From positions 248,001-312,000 of the forward strand of contig JAGKQI010000010.1 of assembly GCA_018806915.1 (NCBI GenBank): a stretch of 64,000 nt of DNA, in the 5' to 3' direction. Both the position numbers and the translations under genes were made by a program. Shown here one piece after another: positions 22,365-33,202 of the stretch (its first letter is position 1; the number at the start of each line of letters is the position of its first letter). A model generated the notes under the pieces. It was not told the DNA's origin, did not search any database, and was given only the letters and a program-made list of their open reading frames with translations. This DNA comes from Phytophthora colocasiae (taxonomy: Eukaryota; Oomycota; Peronosporomycetes; Peronosporales; Peronosporaceae).

Positions 22365-24180
22365 ATGCATGTCTTTCGGGGTGTTGCCGTGGCACCGCAC
22401 GCCTTGGACGCGTCCAAAATGCTAACTGAACGACCGCCAAGGGCCTTTCTGGTTGAGGTGGGCACGTACTTGAGTCCGCTGTGTCGACTGTGGGAATGGC
22501 TGCAGACCAGTCACTGCGGACAGTATTCGGTCGAGAGGTTGTTGGCTTTCAACGAATACTGTCAACGGGTGTCACGACTTCGAGCGGTTCTAGTTTGCTT
22601 GGTCACCCCGTTATCGGCCATTATCACTGTGGTTTTAACAGAGTGCGTCCCTCTTCGACCGGCATCCGACGGTGCGTTGAAGAACTACCTGTTTTGGATC
22701 AGACACGCCACTATGGTGACGCTTATTCTCTTTGGAGCCATGAAACAGGCTCAGACGTGGATACCAGGGGTCCCATTGACTCGACGGCGGATAATTGGTT
22801 TGTCTGTTGGCTGTGCTGTAGCTGTTACACTACTGGACATTGTAGTTGCTGATTGTTGGGTCTTCCCGATCCCGGGGCTCCAGTACTCGAGCTAATCGTC
22901 GTTCTTGCTGTGATGCTCGTGGTCGGTCGAAATGAATTGAGAGCTGTCAGGGACGGCGCGTTCCACTTGAAGCGATACGTGAACCTGTTCTCAGCGCAAA
23001 CTTCCCTCATGTTGATTTATCCGGCGTATCACGCGCTGTTCCTGGTTTCACCGGATGTGATACAACGATTTCTGCTTCTACTACTTCCTGTAGTGAGCTT
23101 GGCTTTGAAAAACATGCTAGTAGCGTTCGGATCGCATTTAGAAGACCAATTACCGGAACAAGTGGTGTTTGTTGTGGATGTTTTCGACGCTCTGTACACA
23201 ACGTTGTGCATGCGGACAATGAATTCGTTCGTCACAATGGGATTTCTAGTGCTTCTACATGTTGCAGAGATGTTGCTATCGTTGAGATCCATGCACGGGC
23301 GCTCTCGTTTAGTACAATCTGCACCTTCATTACAGTCCGCTAAATCTGTGAGGACTCTGGTAGATGAGACGGTGAAATTACTACAAACACCAACACATTT
23401 GGATCCGCAAGAAACGGGTAGAATCCGCTTACTATCTGGAATGCGCCACGGAATTGCAGATGCCAGTGCTGCGATTCTCCACTCCTTAGCTTCTCATTCG
23501 GTTTACCAGAACGATCGACTAGCAAGAAGCGCGTCAATAACCCAGCTGAAAGCCAGATATGCGTCTGCTACGTTGGTTGAAGATTTGCCTCTACGAATTA
23601 GACGCAAGAGCATTTTAGAAATCCTTCGTGCTCCGATCCCTGTTGTTCCGGTAGACCCACCGTCAAGTTTCAACAAAGCGCTGGAAACCAGCAAACAGAA
23701 TACGCGAACTGTGAACCAGACACTACAAATGCTGTTTAACAACGAGTATCTCGGGCTCGTTGCGTACGTCCAGTGTGTCATCCCAGTCCTGTACATGGTG
23801 TACATCGCCATACTACAGAAACTACCCAACAGAGTGTACTACCCTGGTACGCGCAATGTGAGCGATAGTAGTTTACTTACCGATCGACTCATAGTGATCG
23901 GATTACTCGCATTATGCCAATTTATACTACTAGTTATACTGCACAAGTTCGTGGCCTATCGGTTCTCCGTGTCGACGTTGTACCAGATCGCTTTCGTATT
24001 GGAAACACACGCAATTCTGGTCCAACCGAAGCTCATCACATGGTTAATTTTCTCGGTTGGCTTTCAATTGGAGCACTATGGTAGGTTCTGTCTATCCACT
24101 GTTTGAACACGAATTGATCTAACGTTAACCTGTTTTTACAAGGTGCTGACTTCTCGTTTCAGTTTTCATGGATCAACTAA
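22365..24180 (+). pseudogene. Multi-pass membrane protein, oomycete family, copy 1 (frame break)
   Basis: Same family as the intact copy at 27352-30180. Exon 1 runs from ATG 22365 to 24080; a 62-nt intron (GTAGGT...TACAAG, 24081-24142) leads to a short last exon ending at 24180, giving the family ending HYGADFSFQFSWIN. The family signature SHCGQYSVERLLAFNEYCQR lies near residue 45, then IPL-type loops, WVFPIP, LIYPAYHALFLVSP, KNMLVAFGSHLED and VDVFDALYTTLC. At a run of four G (22874-22877) the frame shifts by one nucleotide: the first frame stops soon after and the rest is open in another frame. Either the gene is dead or one G was lost in sequencing. This copy lacks the long Ser-rich N-terminus of copy 3. 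Predicted about 8-10 membrane segments; function unknown. Confidence 0.72.
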
Positions 24181-25836
24181 CACGTTATAATAAAAAATTG
24201 TAACAAATAGGATAAAATCTTGTGTTGGTGAAGGAATTTGCACGTAATAACATTTAATTCTTGTCGGTTGTCAAGGAGGAGGTCGATGCACATGTATCCA
24301 TTCGAACCGAAACGAAAAATCAACACCTACAGGAGAAAAAATATGTCAGAAGAAGTAAATTACCGAATTTTATCCCACCATAGTGTTCCAGCAGAAATCC
24401 TACTGCAAATAACAACCAAGTGGCGATTTTCCCTTGTACCAGTCTTGCATGCGTCTCCAGTACAAACGCCACTTGATACAACGTCGAAACTCCAAAGCGA
24501 GTAGCCACAAACACGTGCAAACCGATCAAAATGATCATTTGAAGCATCACGAAAGCAGCAATGACAGTGAATCGTTGTGCGAGTCCTTCCGGGTGATCTA
24601 AATCGCTCTCGTTCAAGTAAAACTGGCGGTTCGGCATCTCCAAAATGACCATAATGTACGCCATGTAGATCATTGGCATAATACACTGCGTATAGGCGAT
24701 AAGTCCGAGATATTCAATGTTAAAAAGTAGTTGAAGCGTCGGGTTCACCGCCACTGTGTTTTGCTTGCGTGTTTCCTTCAAAATGTCGTTAATGACGGGG
24801 TTTTCCGGCATCACCAGCGATCGGAGCTTTAACGTTGTAGCTAACCGCGTCGAGACTGCCGTTAACTCTGCCAGTCGTCGAGAGGAACCCAAGTGGTTCA
24901 TAAGTCTTCGCTTTGATCGATTTTGGCTCGAATTAAAACTAGATTCCGTCGTAGGTTCCGTTTGAACTGATACCTTTCGAGATGAGCCTTTGCCCATTTG
25001 AACTGACACTTTTCGAGAAGACCCTCCTGCTCGGATCGAACCAATTGGTACAATTTGACGTGTTGTCGCATCTTCTGTTCGAGAAAAAACTTCGACTTGT
25101 CCGGGAATTCGCCGTGTTTGAGCTGTTGACGTCGGTGTACCAGGCGATTGATGCGATTGTCGTCGAGACGGAGTGGAAGAAGCTAATTCTGCGACGTCGT
25201 TCGTGTTGTCGAAGCTGTCGGTGTCGGATTCCTCGTCTCCTTCCGTGTCTTTCTGCTGACTTAATCGTTCTCGACTATCGAGACGAAAGCCGAGAGAATT
25301 GCTGAGTCTCGTGCCGATTTGAACGCTCAATCGCTTACCAGCTTCAGGGATCAACCGAGCAGCTACTCGTAGTCTTTGCATGAATTGCGAAGGAGGTTTC
25401 ACTGCGATTGAGAAATATTCCAGATCTGGTCCACTCACAGCAGCTGAAGAGTATCGAGACTTTCGTTCTGCCATTGATCGGATCTCCGTTGGTCTTCGTT
25501 CATTATGGTAGACACAACGAGCTGCTAAAGCAGCTAAAAGGTCTCGATTTGACTCGGAAACGTTGTGTTCCGCACACGAAAGCAGACAGATTTGCCTCAA
25601 TTCGGCCGGATCCAGTTGTCCTGGCAATTGAAGGAGCTGTAAAGTGGCTTGAAACAAACTCCCGAGCGAATCTTCCGCTTCTTCTGTCTCTTGTCCCAAC
25701 GATTTAGCGCTTAATCGCTGTTGGCGTCGCCGCTTCTGCTGAATCGCTCGGTTGGCTAACGCGACTCTGGACCGTCGATTCATCCCGTGTAAAGCGAGCA
25801 ACATGTCCATCATGTTTAGCGTCACGACGATCGCCA

Positions 25837-25848
25837 CCATCTCAAACG
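25837..25848. repeat. Target-site duplication, left of MULE-like insertion
   Basis: CCATCTCAAACG, identical to 26362-26373. Part of the 12-bp identity may be chance beyond a 9-bp duplication. Confidence 0.7.
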
Positions 25849-26361
25849 GAAAAATATTTTTTTCGAGCAAATGCCGGATGGTTCGCAAGCAAACAGAAAT
25901 CAAAGTGGTTTTTCAAGCAAAAAAGTAAGCCAAGCAAATTTAAGTAATCAATATATAAATCTCTCGCTTCCCTGTCTTGCCTCTTAGTGCGTGAAGGTTC
26001 CACCCGTAGCATGCGTATACGAGATCATTACAAGCCTCCTTGGTGGCTAAACTACCGACTAGTTCATACCGCTTACGCCCCTGGATTGTACGTGGGTGTC
26101 CGATTCTACGTCGTACTCTGAGCTGTCTGCCATGCTTCACAGATTCAGGCTTGTGTACTTCACTTTTGGTTTAGTAGTGGGCCGCTCTTATGTGCTTGTA
26201 TTCCTGGAGAAGATCGTTTTGTATTTTGTAACTTCTTGTCAAAATCCACAAGTCCTTAAGTTCGCATAGCTGCTTGCGAACCATCCGATTTGCTTGAAAA
26301 GTCACCATGAAAACGGGGTTGCTTGGTAAAAAACCTTTTTTTGCTTGAAAAAAATCCGCAC
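25849..26361. mobile_element. Short Mutator-like (MULE/MITE-type) insertion
   Basis: 513 bp, flanked by 12 identical bases CCATCTCAAACG (25837-25848 and 26362-26373); a 9-12 bp duplication suits Mutator-like elements. The ends are inverted and repetitive: ATTTTTTTC(G/A)AGCAAA at both termini, and GGATGGTTCGCAAGCA inverted between left (near 25873) and right (near 26271). TTGCTTGAAAA-type motifs recur several times at the right end. No transposase coding. It interrupts copy 2 of the membrane family, so it arrived after that gene formed. Confidence 0.7.
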
Positions 26362-26373
26362 CCATCTCAAACG
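26362..26373. repeat. Target-site duplication, right of MULE-like insertion
   Basis: CCATCTCAAACG, the second copy of the host codons for the FEM region of the membrane protein. Confidence 0.7.
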
Positions 26374-27351
26374 AGTTGGTGCTTTTCATACACAGCGCAG
26401 AGTACAAAGCGTTGAAAACGTCCACTGTAAAGACAATAACCTCTGGAAGTCGGTCTTCAAGGTGCGCTCCACAAGCTGCAAGGACATTTTTCATTGCGAT
26501 ATTGACGAAAGTTAATAAAGCCATGAGATACGGCTGAACAACAGTCGGAGCTACGAGAAACAACGCTTGGTAGGCTGGGTAAATGGTGATTAAAGACCCT
26601 TGAGCTGCTATGAGCATGAAATAACGTATTACTCGGAATTCCGCATCTGGAACGGTTTGAAGAACCCCTCGACCCAGTACTAATCGCGTTATTAAGCAGC
26701 AGAGGACGATGATCAATGGACTCTGTAGCATATTGAGAAACGGTACGGGAAAAACCCACATTCTAGCCAGGAAGATATCGAAAACGAGAGTGATTCCTGT
26801 AGTGCAAAAGGTGATTCCCAATATCCTTGTAGGGGTTAAAGGGAGTTCGGAAAGCCATGCTTTCGCCTGCATTAACCCACTGAAAACGGCTGAGCTCACA
26901 ACGATAAAATGTCGAAGCCAAAACATGAAATTAGCGTCGGATCCTTCAACTGCGTGTCGTAACGGGAGATAAGCAGCTAAAACCACGAGAATTAACGGAG
27001 ACAACGGTGTCAATATACAGACAAAAGCCACGCGTATAGGAGACACCCGTTGACCGTATTCCTCCAAAGCCAGCATCCGTTCGACGGAGTATTGTCCACA
27101 GTGGCTAACTTGCAGACGTTCCCATAAATTATAGAAGGGTCCAACAGAACTTCCGAAAACTTTCAAGGTTCCAACCACAAGTTGGCTTTGTTGCTGTTCA
27201 TGAGGTCGAGGGTGGACGGAAGGACCATGAGGCCACGGAGCCACTGCCATGCCCCATTTCCTGGGCATGTCCACGCCTTAAATATTTTCGGAGTAATTGG
27301 TTCCTCTTTTAGATAGTATAACTTCAATGTATTACCTTCGGTATATATCTT

Positions 27352-30180
27352 CTAAGTCACCTTGTGCAACCAGTCGAATCGAAAACTAAAGTCAACGCCG
27401 TAATGAATGAGTGTGGACTGTACCGCAAAGACCAACCACATCAAAAGTCTCCCTTGGAGTAGGAAAAAGTGGGTTTCCAGTACAAATGCGACTTGGTAAA
27501 TGGTTGAAACGCCGAATCGTTTGACCACAAACGTCTGTAAAGCCACCCAAACTGCTAGTTGAAGTCCAGCTAAGATGCTGATCACCATCATTCGCTCATC
27601 GAATTCCTTTGTCGCTCCGAAGTAACGGTAGTGAGTTGGATAGTAAACGTGGTTGGGTAGTGCTTGGAGTACAGGCATATAGAGGAGATAAATGACTGGA
27701 ATAATACACTGGATATAAGCGATGAGTCCGAGGTATTCGTTGTTGAATAAAAGCTGCAGCGTCTGCTTGACTGCTCTTGTATTCTGCTTTCGAGTTTCCC
27801 CTAGTACGTTGGTCAAAACAGCGTTGCCTTTCGAGACAAGTGGAATTAATTTATCCGACACTTCTTGTCCAAAAAGGGGGATCGCTAGTCGAGAAGTTCT
27901 TGGAGGGGAAGATATTGGCTGGACGATAGAGTTAGACGTAGCATGAACCAATTGCGAAATCCGTGGAGAAGATAAATCCACAGATTTTTTCAACATCGGG
28001 ATATCCACTGCAGCGCTGCTGGAATGCTCGGATTCGGATAATTCCGACTCGGTACTTTGACTTTCCTTATCTTGATTGTCATCGGTCTGGTTACTGTTTG
28101 TACGGGAACTGACTCGCATACTCAACCATCGACTGGTTGGAATAACCAGCGCAACACCACGTAAACGTTTAGCCAGTTTCGAGTTAGGGGGAGCAGCAGC
28201 AGGAAAATGGTCGGTACTAAGTTTTCTGCCCTCCATAGCAGCCGAAGAGAAGCGAGATTTGATCTGTTTCACCGACATACTCACAGTCGTCCGACGACTG
28301 TTATTGTACACACTTCGAGCTGCTAGAGAGTCCAATAGATTAACGTTTGGTAGGGAAAGTTGGTGTGGCATACCAGAGAGCAGTCGGATGGAGCGAAGCT
28401 CATAGGCGTCCAATTGACCGGGAGTCTGTAGCATTCTTAATGTAGTAGCTACTAAAGTACTGAGTAAAGCAGGGTTACAACCCCCAGTAATCATCGAATC
28501 CAGAACGGATTGTCTGCGTCTTAGTTTCTCCTGCTGTCGCTCCATTAACTGGAAGGAGCGACATGCTCGAGCTACTCGAGAGCGTCGATTCATTCCGTGA
28601 AGAGATAAAATCATCACTAAAGTGTTGAGAACGAGAATAATCACCACCATTTTGATGGAATTGGCACTGTGCATGCACAATACTGAGTAGATGGCATTGA
28701 AGACGTCGACACTGAAGATGATCACTTCTGGTAGACTGTCTTCAAGGTGGGATCCTAGTGCTGTTTGTAGATTTTTCAGAAAGAGGTTAATAGCAGGTAG
28801 TAGAGCGATCATCCCCAACTCTAAAATTCCATCCAATTCCAGGAAAACCGCTTGGTATGCCGGATAAATGATCAACATCGATGCGTGTACGATAGTCAAC
28901 AGTAATACGCGGTGACCTCGAAATGACCCGTCTTGGACGCCTTCCAAGGGGTGAGGACCTAGAATTAATCGTCCAACTAGAATCCAAATACCAAATTGAA
29001 TTGGGATACCAGCCACAACAAGGAACGGGATGGGGAACACCCACAAAACTGCTACCACAATATTCAGAGCACAATACACAGCGGAACTGACAATTGCTAC
29101 CAACAGAATATTTTGAGTTGGTAAAACGATCTCTTGTATCCACACTTTGGTCTGAATCGTGGCACAAAACATGAGAATTGTCCCTATAATGAAATGTCGA
29201 AACCAGAAAACGTAATTAGCGAGAGCTCCTTTCTCCACCGGTTCGAGAGGTATACACTCCGTCAAAATGATCACCAGAAGCGGGCCAAACGGGAACAAAA
29301 GATACACAAATATCACGCGAATAATCGACACTCGTTGGCAATATTCATCCAAAGCGAGCATTCTCTCCACGGAATATTGTCCACAATGACTGACTTGAAG
29401 CCGTTCCCAAAAATCGTAAAGTGGGGCGAGAGGATACCCAAAAACTCGGATAGTTGTTTCGATACGACTCGGTTGACGTGCAGCTGGGGGTGGAGGCATG
29501 GGAAAGATGAATGCCTCACGTTTTTCTGAAGATGGCACTCGTTTAGGGGCTGATAAAACAGATTTCAACAGGTTTTTCTTCTCCGGAGAAGTATCAATAG
29601 CCCCTGGAATAAACGCTGAGGTTTTTTCTCGAAAGTTATGAAGTAGACTATTCGGAGGGAATAGTTTGCCTTGGAAGCTGGAGTGGCGTGATCTGGGCTC
29701 TTGCGGCTCTAGGATGTAACTCCGACGTCGAGGGGGGATCTTTGAGCTGACCCTAGGAGAGCTTTGTGGCTCAGTGCATTCGTTCGAAGATGTCTCGCTA
29801 TCTCGTGGTGCAATGCCGATACTGTCCAGAGGATGGAGTTGGCTGGACGAGAGTTCTCGAATCACTTGGGAGAAGCTACTGCGTCGGAGATTTTTTCGTG
29901 ATTCTACTCGATCGGGAGAATTTTCTTTCTCATGTGGGAGAATTGAGTCGATGTTGAGTGAAGGTAGAGCACGACCTCGAATGTTGCGTAGAACACTGCT
30001 TCCTCGCTTTGGAGGAGCTGGGGTAGTTTCTAACTGGGGGGCAACAGCTACACCCCGAAAGCTCGTCCGTGGTCCGATCAGTCGAAGTGATGGGGGTCGA
30101 GTACTGGATGGTTTGACCGGTAAGGCAACATGCTGGACATCGTCCATCTTCCACCTCTGAGCCGGTTGGGAAGTCGACAC
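27352..30180 (-). CDS. Multi-pass membrane protein, oomycete family, copy 3 (intact)
   Basis: 942 aa, one exon; ATG 30180 is used, with MDDVQHV eleven codons later as an alternative. I recognise the family only as an oomycete one without a known function. Residues 1-270 are Ser/Pro/Arg-rich and probably cytosolic. The signature SHCGQYSVERMLALDEYCQR follows near 290. Then come about six membrane segments (VIFVYLLFPFGPLLVIIL, FIIGTILMFCATIQTKVWI, VAVLWVFPIPFLVVAG, LLLTIVHASMLIIYPAYQA, GMIALLPAINLFL, MVVIILVLNTLVMIL), a 280-residue polar loop, KQTLQLLFNNEYLGLIAYIQ, and about three more segments ending HYGVDFSFRF. No intron is needed at the C-terminus, unlike copies 1 and 2. Function could be transport or sensing; nothing in the sequence decides. 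Confidence 0.8.
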   Translation of the reverse strand: MSTSQPAQRWKMDDVQHVALPVKPSSTRPPSLRLIGPRTSFRGVAVAPQLETTPAPPKRGSSVLRNIRGRALPSLNIDSILPHEKENSPDRVESRKNLRRSSFSQVIRELSSSQLHPLDSIGIAPRDSETSSNECTEPQSSPRVSSKIPPRRRSYILEPQEPRSRHSSFQGKLFPPNSLLHNFREKTSAFIPGAIDTSPEKKNLLKSVLSAPKRVPSSEKREAFIFPMPPPPAARQPSRIETTIRVFGYPLAPLYDFWERLQVSHCGQYSVERMLALDEYCQRVSIIRVIFVYLLFPFGPLLVIILTECIPLEPVEKGALANYVFWFRHFIIGTILMFCATIQTKVWIQEIVLPTQNILLVAIVSSAVYCALNIVVAVLWVFPIPFLVVAGIPIQFGIWILVGRLILGPHPLEGVQDGSFRGHRVLLLTIVHASMLIIYPAYQAVFLELDGILELGMIALLPAINLFLKNLQTALGSHLEDSLPEVIIFSVDVFNAIYSVLCMHSANSIKMVVIILVLNTLVMILSLHGMNRRSRVARACRSFQLMERQQEKLRRRQSVLDSMITGGCNPALLSTLVATTLRMLQTPGQLDAYELRSIRLLSGMPHQLSLPNVNLLDSLAARSVYNNSRRTTVSMSVKQIKSRFSSAAMEGRKLSTDHFPAAAPPNSKLAKRLRGVALVIPTSRWLSMRVSSRTNSNQTDDNQDKESQSTESELSESEHSSSAAVDIPMLKKSVDLSSPRISQLVHATSNSIVQPISSPPRTSRLAIPLFGQEVSDKLIPLVSKGNAVLTNVLGETRKQNTRAVKQTLQLLFNNEYLGLIAYIQCIIPVIYLLYMPVLQALPNHVYYPTHYRYFGATKEFDERMMVISILAGLQLAVWVALQTFVVKRFGVSTIYQVAFVLETHFFLLQGRLLMWLVFAVQSTLIHYGVDFSFRFDWLHKVT

Positions 30181-30574
30181 TTATTCAGACTACGACCATT
30201 GAGCTGAGAATAGTTCGTTGGACAAAACATTTTCACACAAGTACACAGATTGACAGAAGGCTACGGCCGCTTTCAAAGTCTGTCCTGCGTGTGTAGACTG
30301 GTTATGTGAGAACGAATTAATAACGATTTTGGTAAAAGATAGAGAGTAGCTGTATTTGCACTAAAACTAGTGCCGTCGGAGCAACCGCTGTAAAAAATTA
30401 TAAGCAGTTTACTCGTCCTTCTTTCCCTCTGCGTAGCTGTCCAGCCACCCCCGGTGCTCCTCGCGATCATCAAAGTGACCGTCAGTGACTGGGACTCACG
30501 GCGTGCATAAGTTCACCCCGAAAGAGGATAATTTCGGGGCAACTGGCGCTTGTGACAGCGTCTTCTCGCTGCCT

Positions 30575-30769
30575 TTAAACGAAAAGATCATCCGTTGGCT
30601 CTATCGCTAAAAGGACACGTAGTTTTTCTTTTATTGTGTAGTGCGTGCGGCGTCGTTTGGCTGGCGCATACACCTCGTCAAGGAGGCCTGTGATGGCAAC
30701 CTCCTCTGCCTCCTGCAATACTGTCGCGGGTGGTGGGGGCTGCGAGGACAACTCGTCCGCTGCCTCCAT
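30575..30769 (-). pseudogene. Possible pogo/CENP-B-like transposase N-terminal relic
   Basis: A 64-codon frame contains KRRRTHYTIKEKLRVLLAIE, which resembles the N-terminal helix-turn-helix of pogo/Tigger-type transposases. Nothing of a DDE domain follows. Weak call based on one motif. Confidence 0.25.
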
Positions 30770-30846
30770 TTTATCGAGTGGCTGGTGGAGACCTCCGTTT
30801 TATCGAGTGGCTTGGATACCTCCGTTTTATCGAGTGGCTGGTGGAG
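30763..30846 (+). repeat. Short tandem repeat, three units of 27-29 bp
   Basis: Three copies of CCTCC(A/G)TTTTATCGAGTGG followed by CTGGTGGAG or CTTGGATA. Units start at 30763, 30792 and 30819. Confidence 0.75.
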
Positions 30847-31073
30847 TTTTATTTTAGCGATTGAACGCTGCGACGGGCGATTTGATTGGTTGATAACAAT
30901 ATGTATACACAATTCTATATCACATGCTCCCTTTTTATGTGGCTGTAGCATTCTGTCAATCTGTGTAGAGCGTTTCAACGGCGTCTGATGCGCCTGCAAC
31001 TTGCGTTTCCTTGACCAGACAATGAACTTAGGATAGATAGTGCAGACTAAGACTTTGCTGACGACTTAGTAGA

Positions 31074-31346
31074 TCAACGAGATAATCTGCAGAAAGCGTC
31101 GACCACAGAACTCTGCGGTTGGAACGTAGTACAATTCGCGTCGTCATAGCCCAAAATACCGGAAGATCGACGATCGAGAGAAGTGGAGACTGTAGATACT
31201 AAATTCCAGTTCCAATTGCAATAACGTTTGTAATTCCCGCTCGCTCCCTCCTTACTGGAACTTAAGGCAAATTCCATGAGAATCAGCATAAGTAAAGGGA
31301 TCAACGGGGCCCAGAAACAAACTGCTAGGACCCGAGTGGCATCCAT
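31074..31346 (-). pseudogene. Relic of the multi-pass membrane family
   Basis: The frame begins MDATRVLAVCFWAPLIPLLM and continues LILMEF..., then ...EGASGNYKRY. This lines up with the first membrane segment and loop of copies 1-3 (R(V/A)xxVxxxxPxxPLxxxxLxExxPL...GaxxNYxFW). After NYKRY the frame loses similarity. No signature or later segments are present. It would be a fourth, truncated member of the 22-31 kb cluster. Confidence 0.5.
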
Positions 31347-31435
31347 AGCAATACAAAGAAAAGGAATTCAAGCGTTTGGTTGAAAATAGCGGTGGACGAT
31401 GGAGTACAACTAGTACACAACTTCATTATAATAAA

Positions 31436-32482
31436 TCAAAAGGACAGAGGCTCGTTCTCATCTTCTTCTGCCCGACAGCTTGCAGCTAACAGGGCTGGGT
31501 GGTTCAGCACCTCTTTCATCGTCTGCAGCCTCTTGATCGGGTCGAACTGAAGCATATTCGAGAGCAGATCCAGAGTCTCTTCGGAGAGCTGCGAGTCCAT
31601 GTTCCAGGACCGCAGTACACCTCGACAACCAACGGTCTTGACCGTGTTGAACTCGGGATTTGAAGGTGACGCGAACTCCAGCAGCGGAGCACCCGTCAGC
31701 AACATGAAGAAGAGAATCCCCAATGACCAGACGTCGGCCGTCACGGGGTCGTAGCTGGCCTCAGTCACCACCTCGGGTGCCACGTATTGTGCCTTCCCCA
31801 CGCAGCCACTGGCACGAACGTCCGCGCGTGTGCTGAGCCCGAAGTCGCCCAGCTTGTAGACCTCGTCACGAGACACAAAGACGTTCTCGAGCGAGACGTC
31901 ACGGTGCGCGATGTTGCACGTCTCGTGCAGGAACTGCAGACCGCGCGCCAAGTGCAGTACGATGCGAAGTGCGTGCGTCTGGTCCAGGCGACTCTCAGGC
32001 TGCGTCGCCACCAGATCCGCCAACAGGTCGCCACGCGCACAGTGTTCCATGACGAGGAAGACGTGTGAGCGCTGTACGAAGGTGTCGAACACTTGTACGA
32101 CGTTGGGGTGGCTACGTGCGACGCTGCGGAGTTGTCTGGCGGCTTGCCATTCCTTCCAGGGCCCTTGGAGACGACCGGTGACGTCGTCACGCTGCAATTG
32201 ACCGGCATTTTTGACTACGACGGTCTTGACGCAGAGGTCGGAGGTAGAACCATCCGCTGTAGAATCCCCTGCGGTCGACGGTTCTACCGGACGTTGCGAC
32301 TGGTAGATGTGGCCCAGGTAGATCTGTGGTGCCAGGCGAGAACTCACTTTGATGTGGCGGTGGACACGACTGGAGACGGTGGAGGTGGCAGCAGCTGAAT
32401 GAGCTGCACTCTGCGTGCCAGTGGTGGTCGTACGACTGCTATTTCGACTGCGATTGCGTGCGTAGACTAGAGTGGCAGTCAT
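31436..32482 (-). CDS. Ser/Thr protein kinase, left copy of inverted pair
   Basis: 348 aa, single exon. The N-terminal 50 residues are Ser/Thr/Arg-rich. Kinase marks: APQIYLGHIYQ at the start of the domain, a beta-3 lysine in LCVKTVVV, hinge FLVMEHCARGDLL, HRDVSLEN (catalytic Asp present), KLGDFGLST (DFG intact), VAPEV, and YDPVTADVWSLGILFFMLLTG. The family tail KTVGCRGVLRSWNMD is shared with the 18-kb kinase. All catalytic residues are intact, so activity is expected; substrates are unknown. The C-terminus EEDENEPLSF lies outside the duplicated arm, so this copy probably keeps the ancestral ending (inference). It is the mirror image of 36802-37833. Confidence 0.88.
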   Translation of the reverse strand: MTATLVYARNRSRNSSRTTTTGTQSAAHSAAATSTVSSRVHRHIKVSSRLAPQIYLGHIYQSQRPVEPSTAGDSTADGSTSDLCVKTVVVKNAGQLQRDDVTGRLQGPWKEWQAARQLRSVARSHPNVVQVFDTFVQRSHVFLVMEHCARGDLLADLVATQPESRLDQTHALRIVLHLARGLQFLHETCNIAHRDVSLENVFVSRDEVYKLGDFGLSTRADVRASGCVGKAQYVAPEVVTEASYDPVTADVWSLGILFFMLLTGAPLLEFASPSNPEFNTVKTVGCRGVLRSWNMDSQLSEETLDLLSNMLQFDPIKRLQTMKEVLNHPALLAASCRAEEDENEPLSF

Positions 32483-33202
32483 ATTAAGCAGTGGGTGGAG
32501 GGAGACCTACAGCAGCTTTTGCCTTAAACGTTGGGGGGCGAAGGGAGGAGGAAGCAAAAGTGCGAGCAAAATGGCGGACGAACGTGACTTGAAGTACAGC
32601 GAGCAGCTACGGTAGTAGACGAGCCATTTTTGCCACGTCGCATGCTGTCATTTAGGGGTGTGCTTGCTGTGGTAGAGAGCGAATGAGAGGGAGGCACGTC
32701 GCCCGCATAGACGGGTATAGATGTGCGAACAACGACGACACGTACGTACGTGTTGGCACTGGCATCAAACAGTTGCTCGCGTTGGCAAGTGTCAAGCAAG
32801 TTTTGGCGCAGTATTCGTGCTTCTGTGTCTCCTAGCAAACAAACCTCACTCACCGTTACCCGGATCTCTATTGACGGCTGTGCACGGCTTGCTGGCGACT
32901 GGTAGTGCGAATTTGTGTCCATTGGATACTATCCAGTTTCCCCAAAACAGCATCAGTGGCAGTGGATTGAATCTCCACTCGGAGAAGTAAAAGGATAAAA
33001 GGACAGGCTGATGCCGCACAGCCTGGACAACCTCGACGCCACGCCGTGCGCGTGCAAGCATGCACCCCCATCTGCAGTTGTTTGCTACAAAACAGTTTGC
33101 AGCGCTGCAGTGACTCGGATTCTCCAACGTCTGCCATTGGATTCTCGGATGACTCATGTTCATGACGCGCCACGACGTGTTTTCCTTCCAACTTGAACAC
33201 GC
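31465..33202 (-). repeat. Left arm of large inverted duplication
   Basis: The reverse complement of 31465-33202 matches 36075-37819 nearly base for base: the whole kinase gene except the last codons, plus about 720 bp upstream. I noted one synonymous difference in the kinase and a few substitutions and small indels upstream (around 33050-33110). The spacer is about 2.87 kb. Confidence 0.88.

Larger units (their letters stand above)
24271..27274 (-). pseudogene. Multi-pass membrane protein, copy 2, split by a transposon
   Basis: The N-terminal half (27274 to about 26362) carries the family start (GMAVAP), SHCGQYSVERMLALEEYGQR, WVFPVP, YPAYQALFLVAP, CGAHLEDRLPEVIVFTVDVF and NSFEMG. A 513-bp insertion then brings foreign codons and stops. 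The C-terminal half resumes at FEMVAIVV and continues through MDMLLALHGMNRRSR, a variable Ser/Thr/Gln-rich loop, NTVAVNPTLQLLFNIEYLGL and YQVAFVLETHARLVQGK. A short last intron (24378-24327, weak GTGGGA donor) gives the family end HYGVDFSFRFEWIH. The inserted length plus one target copy is 525 bp, a multiple of three, so excision would restore frame. It converges on copy 1 with 90 bp between stops. Function unknown. Confidence 0.75.
30181..31073. other. Intergenic with repeats and possible transposon relic
   Basis: Non-coding apart from a short tandem repeat at 30763-30846 and a 64-codon frame on the minus strand described separately. I see no complete gene. Confidence 0.5.

Noticed and set aside
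31787..32208. Long antisense and shifted frames over the kinase (also mirrored at 37076-37519)
   Set aside because: GC-rich coding DNA gives shadow frames; no motif, and the same shadows appear in both arms because the DNA is duplicated.
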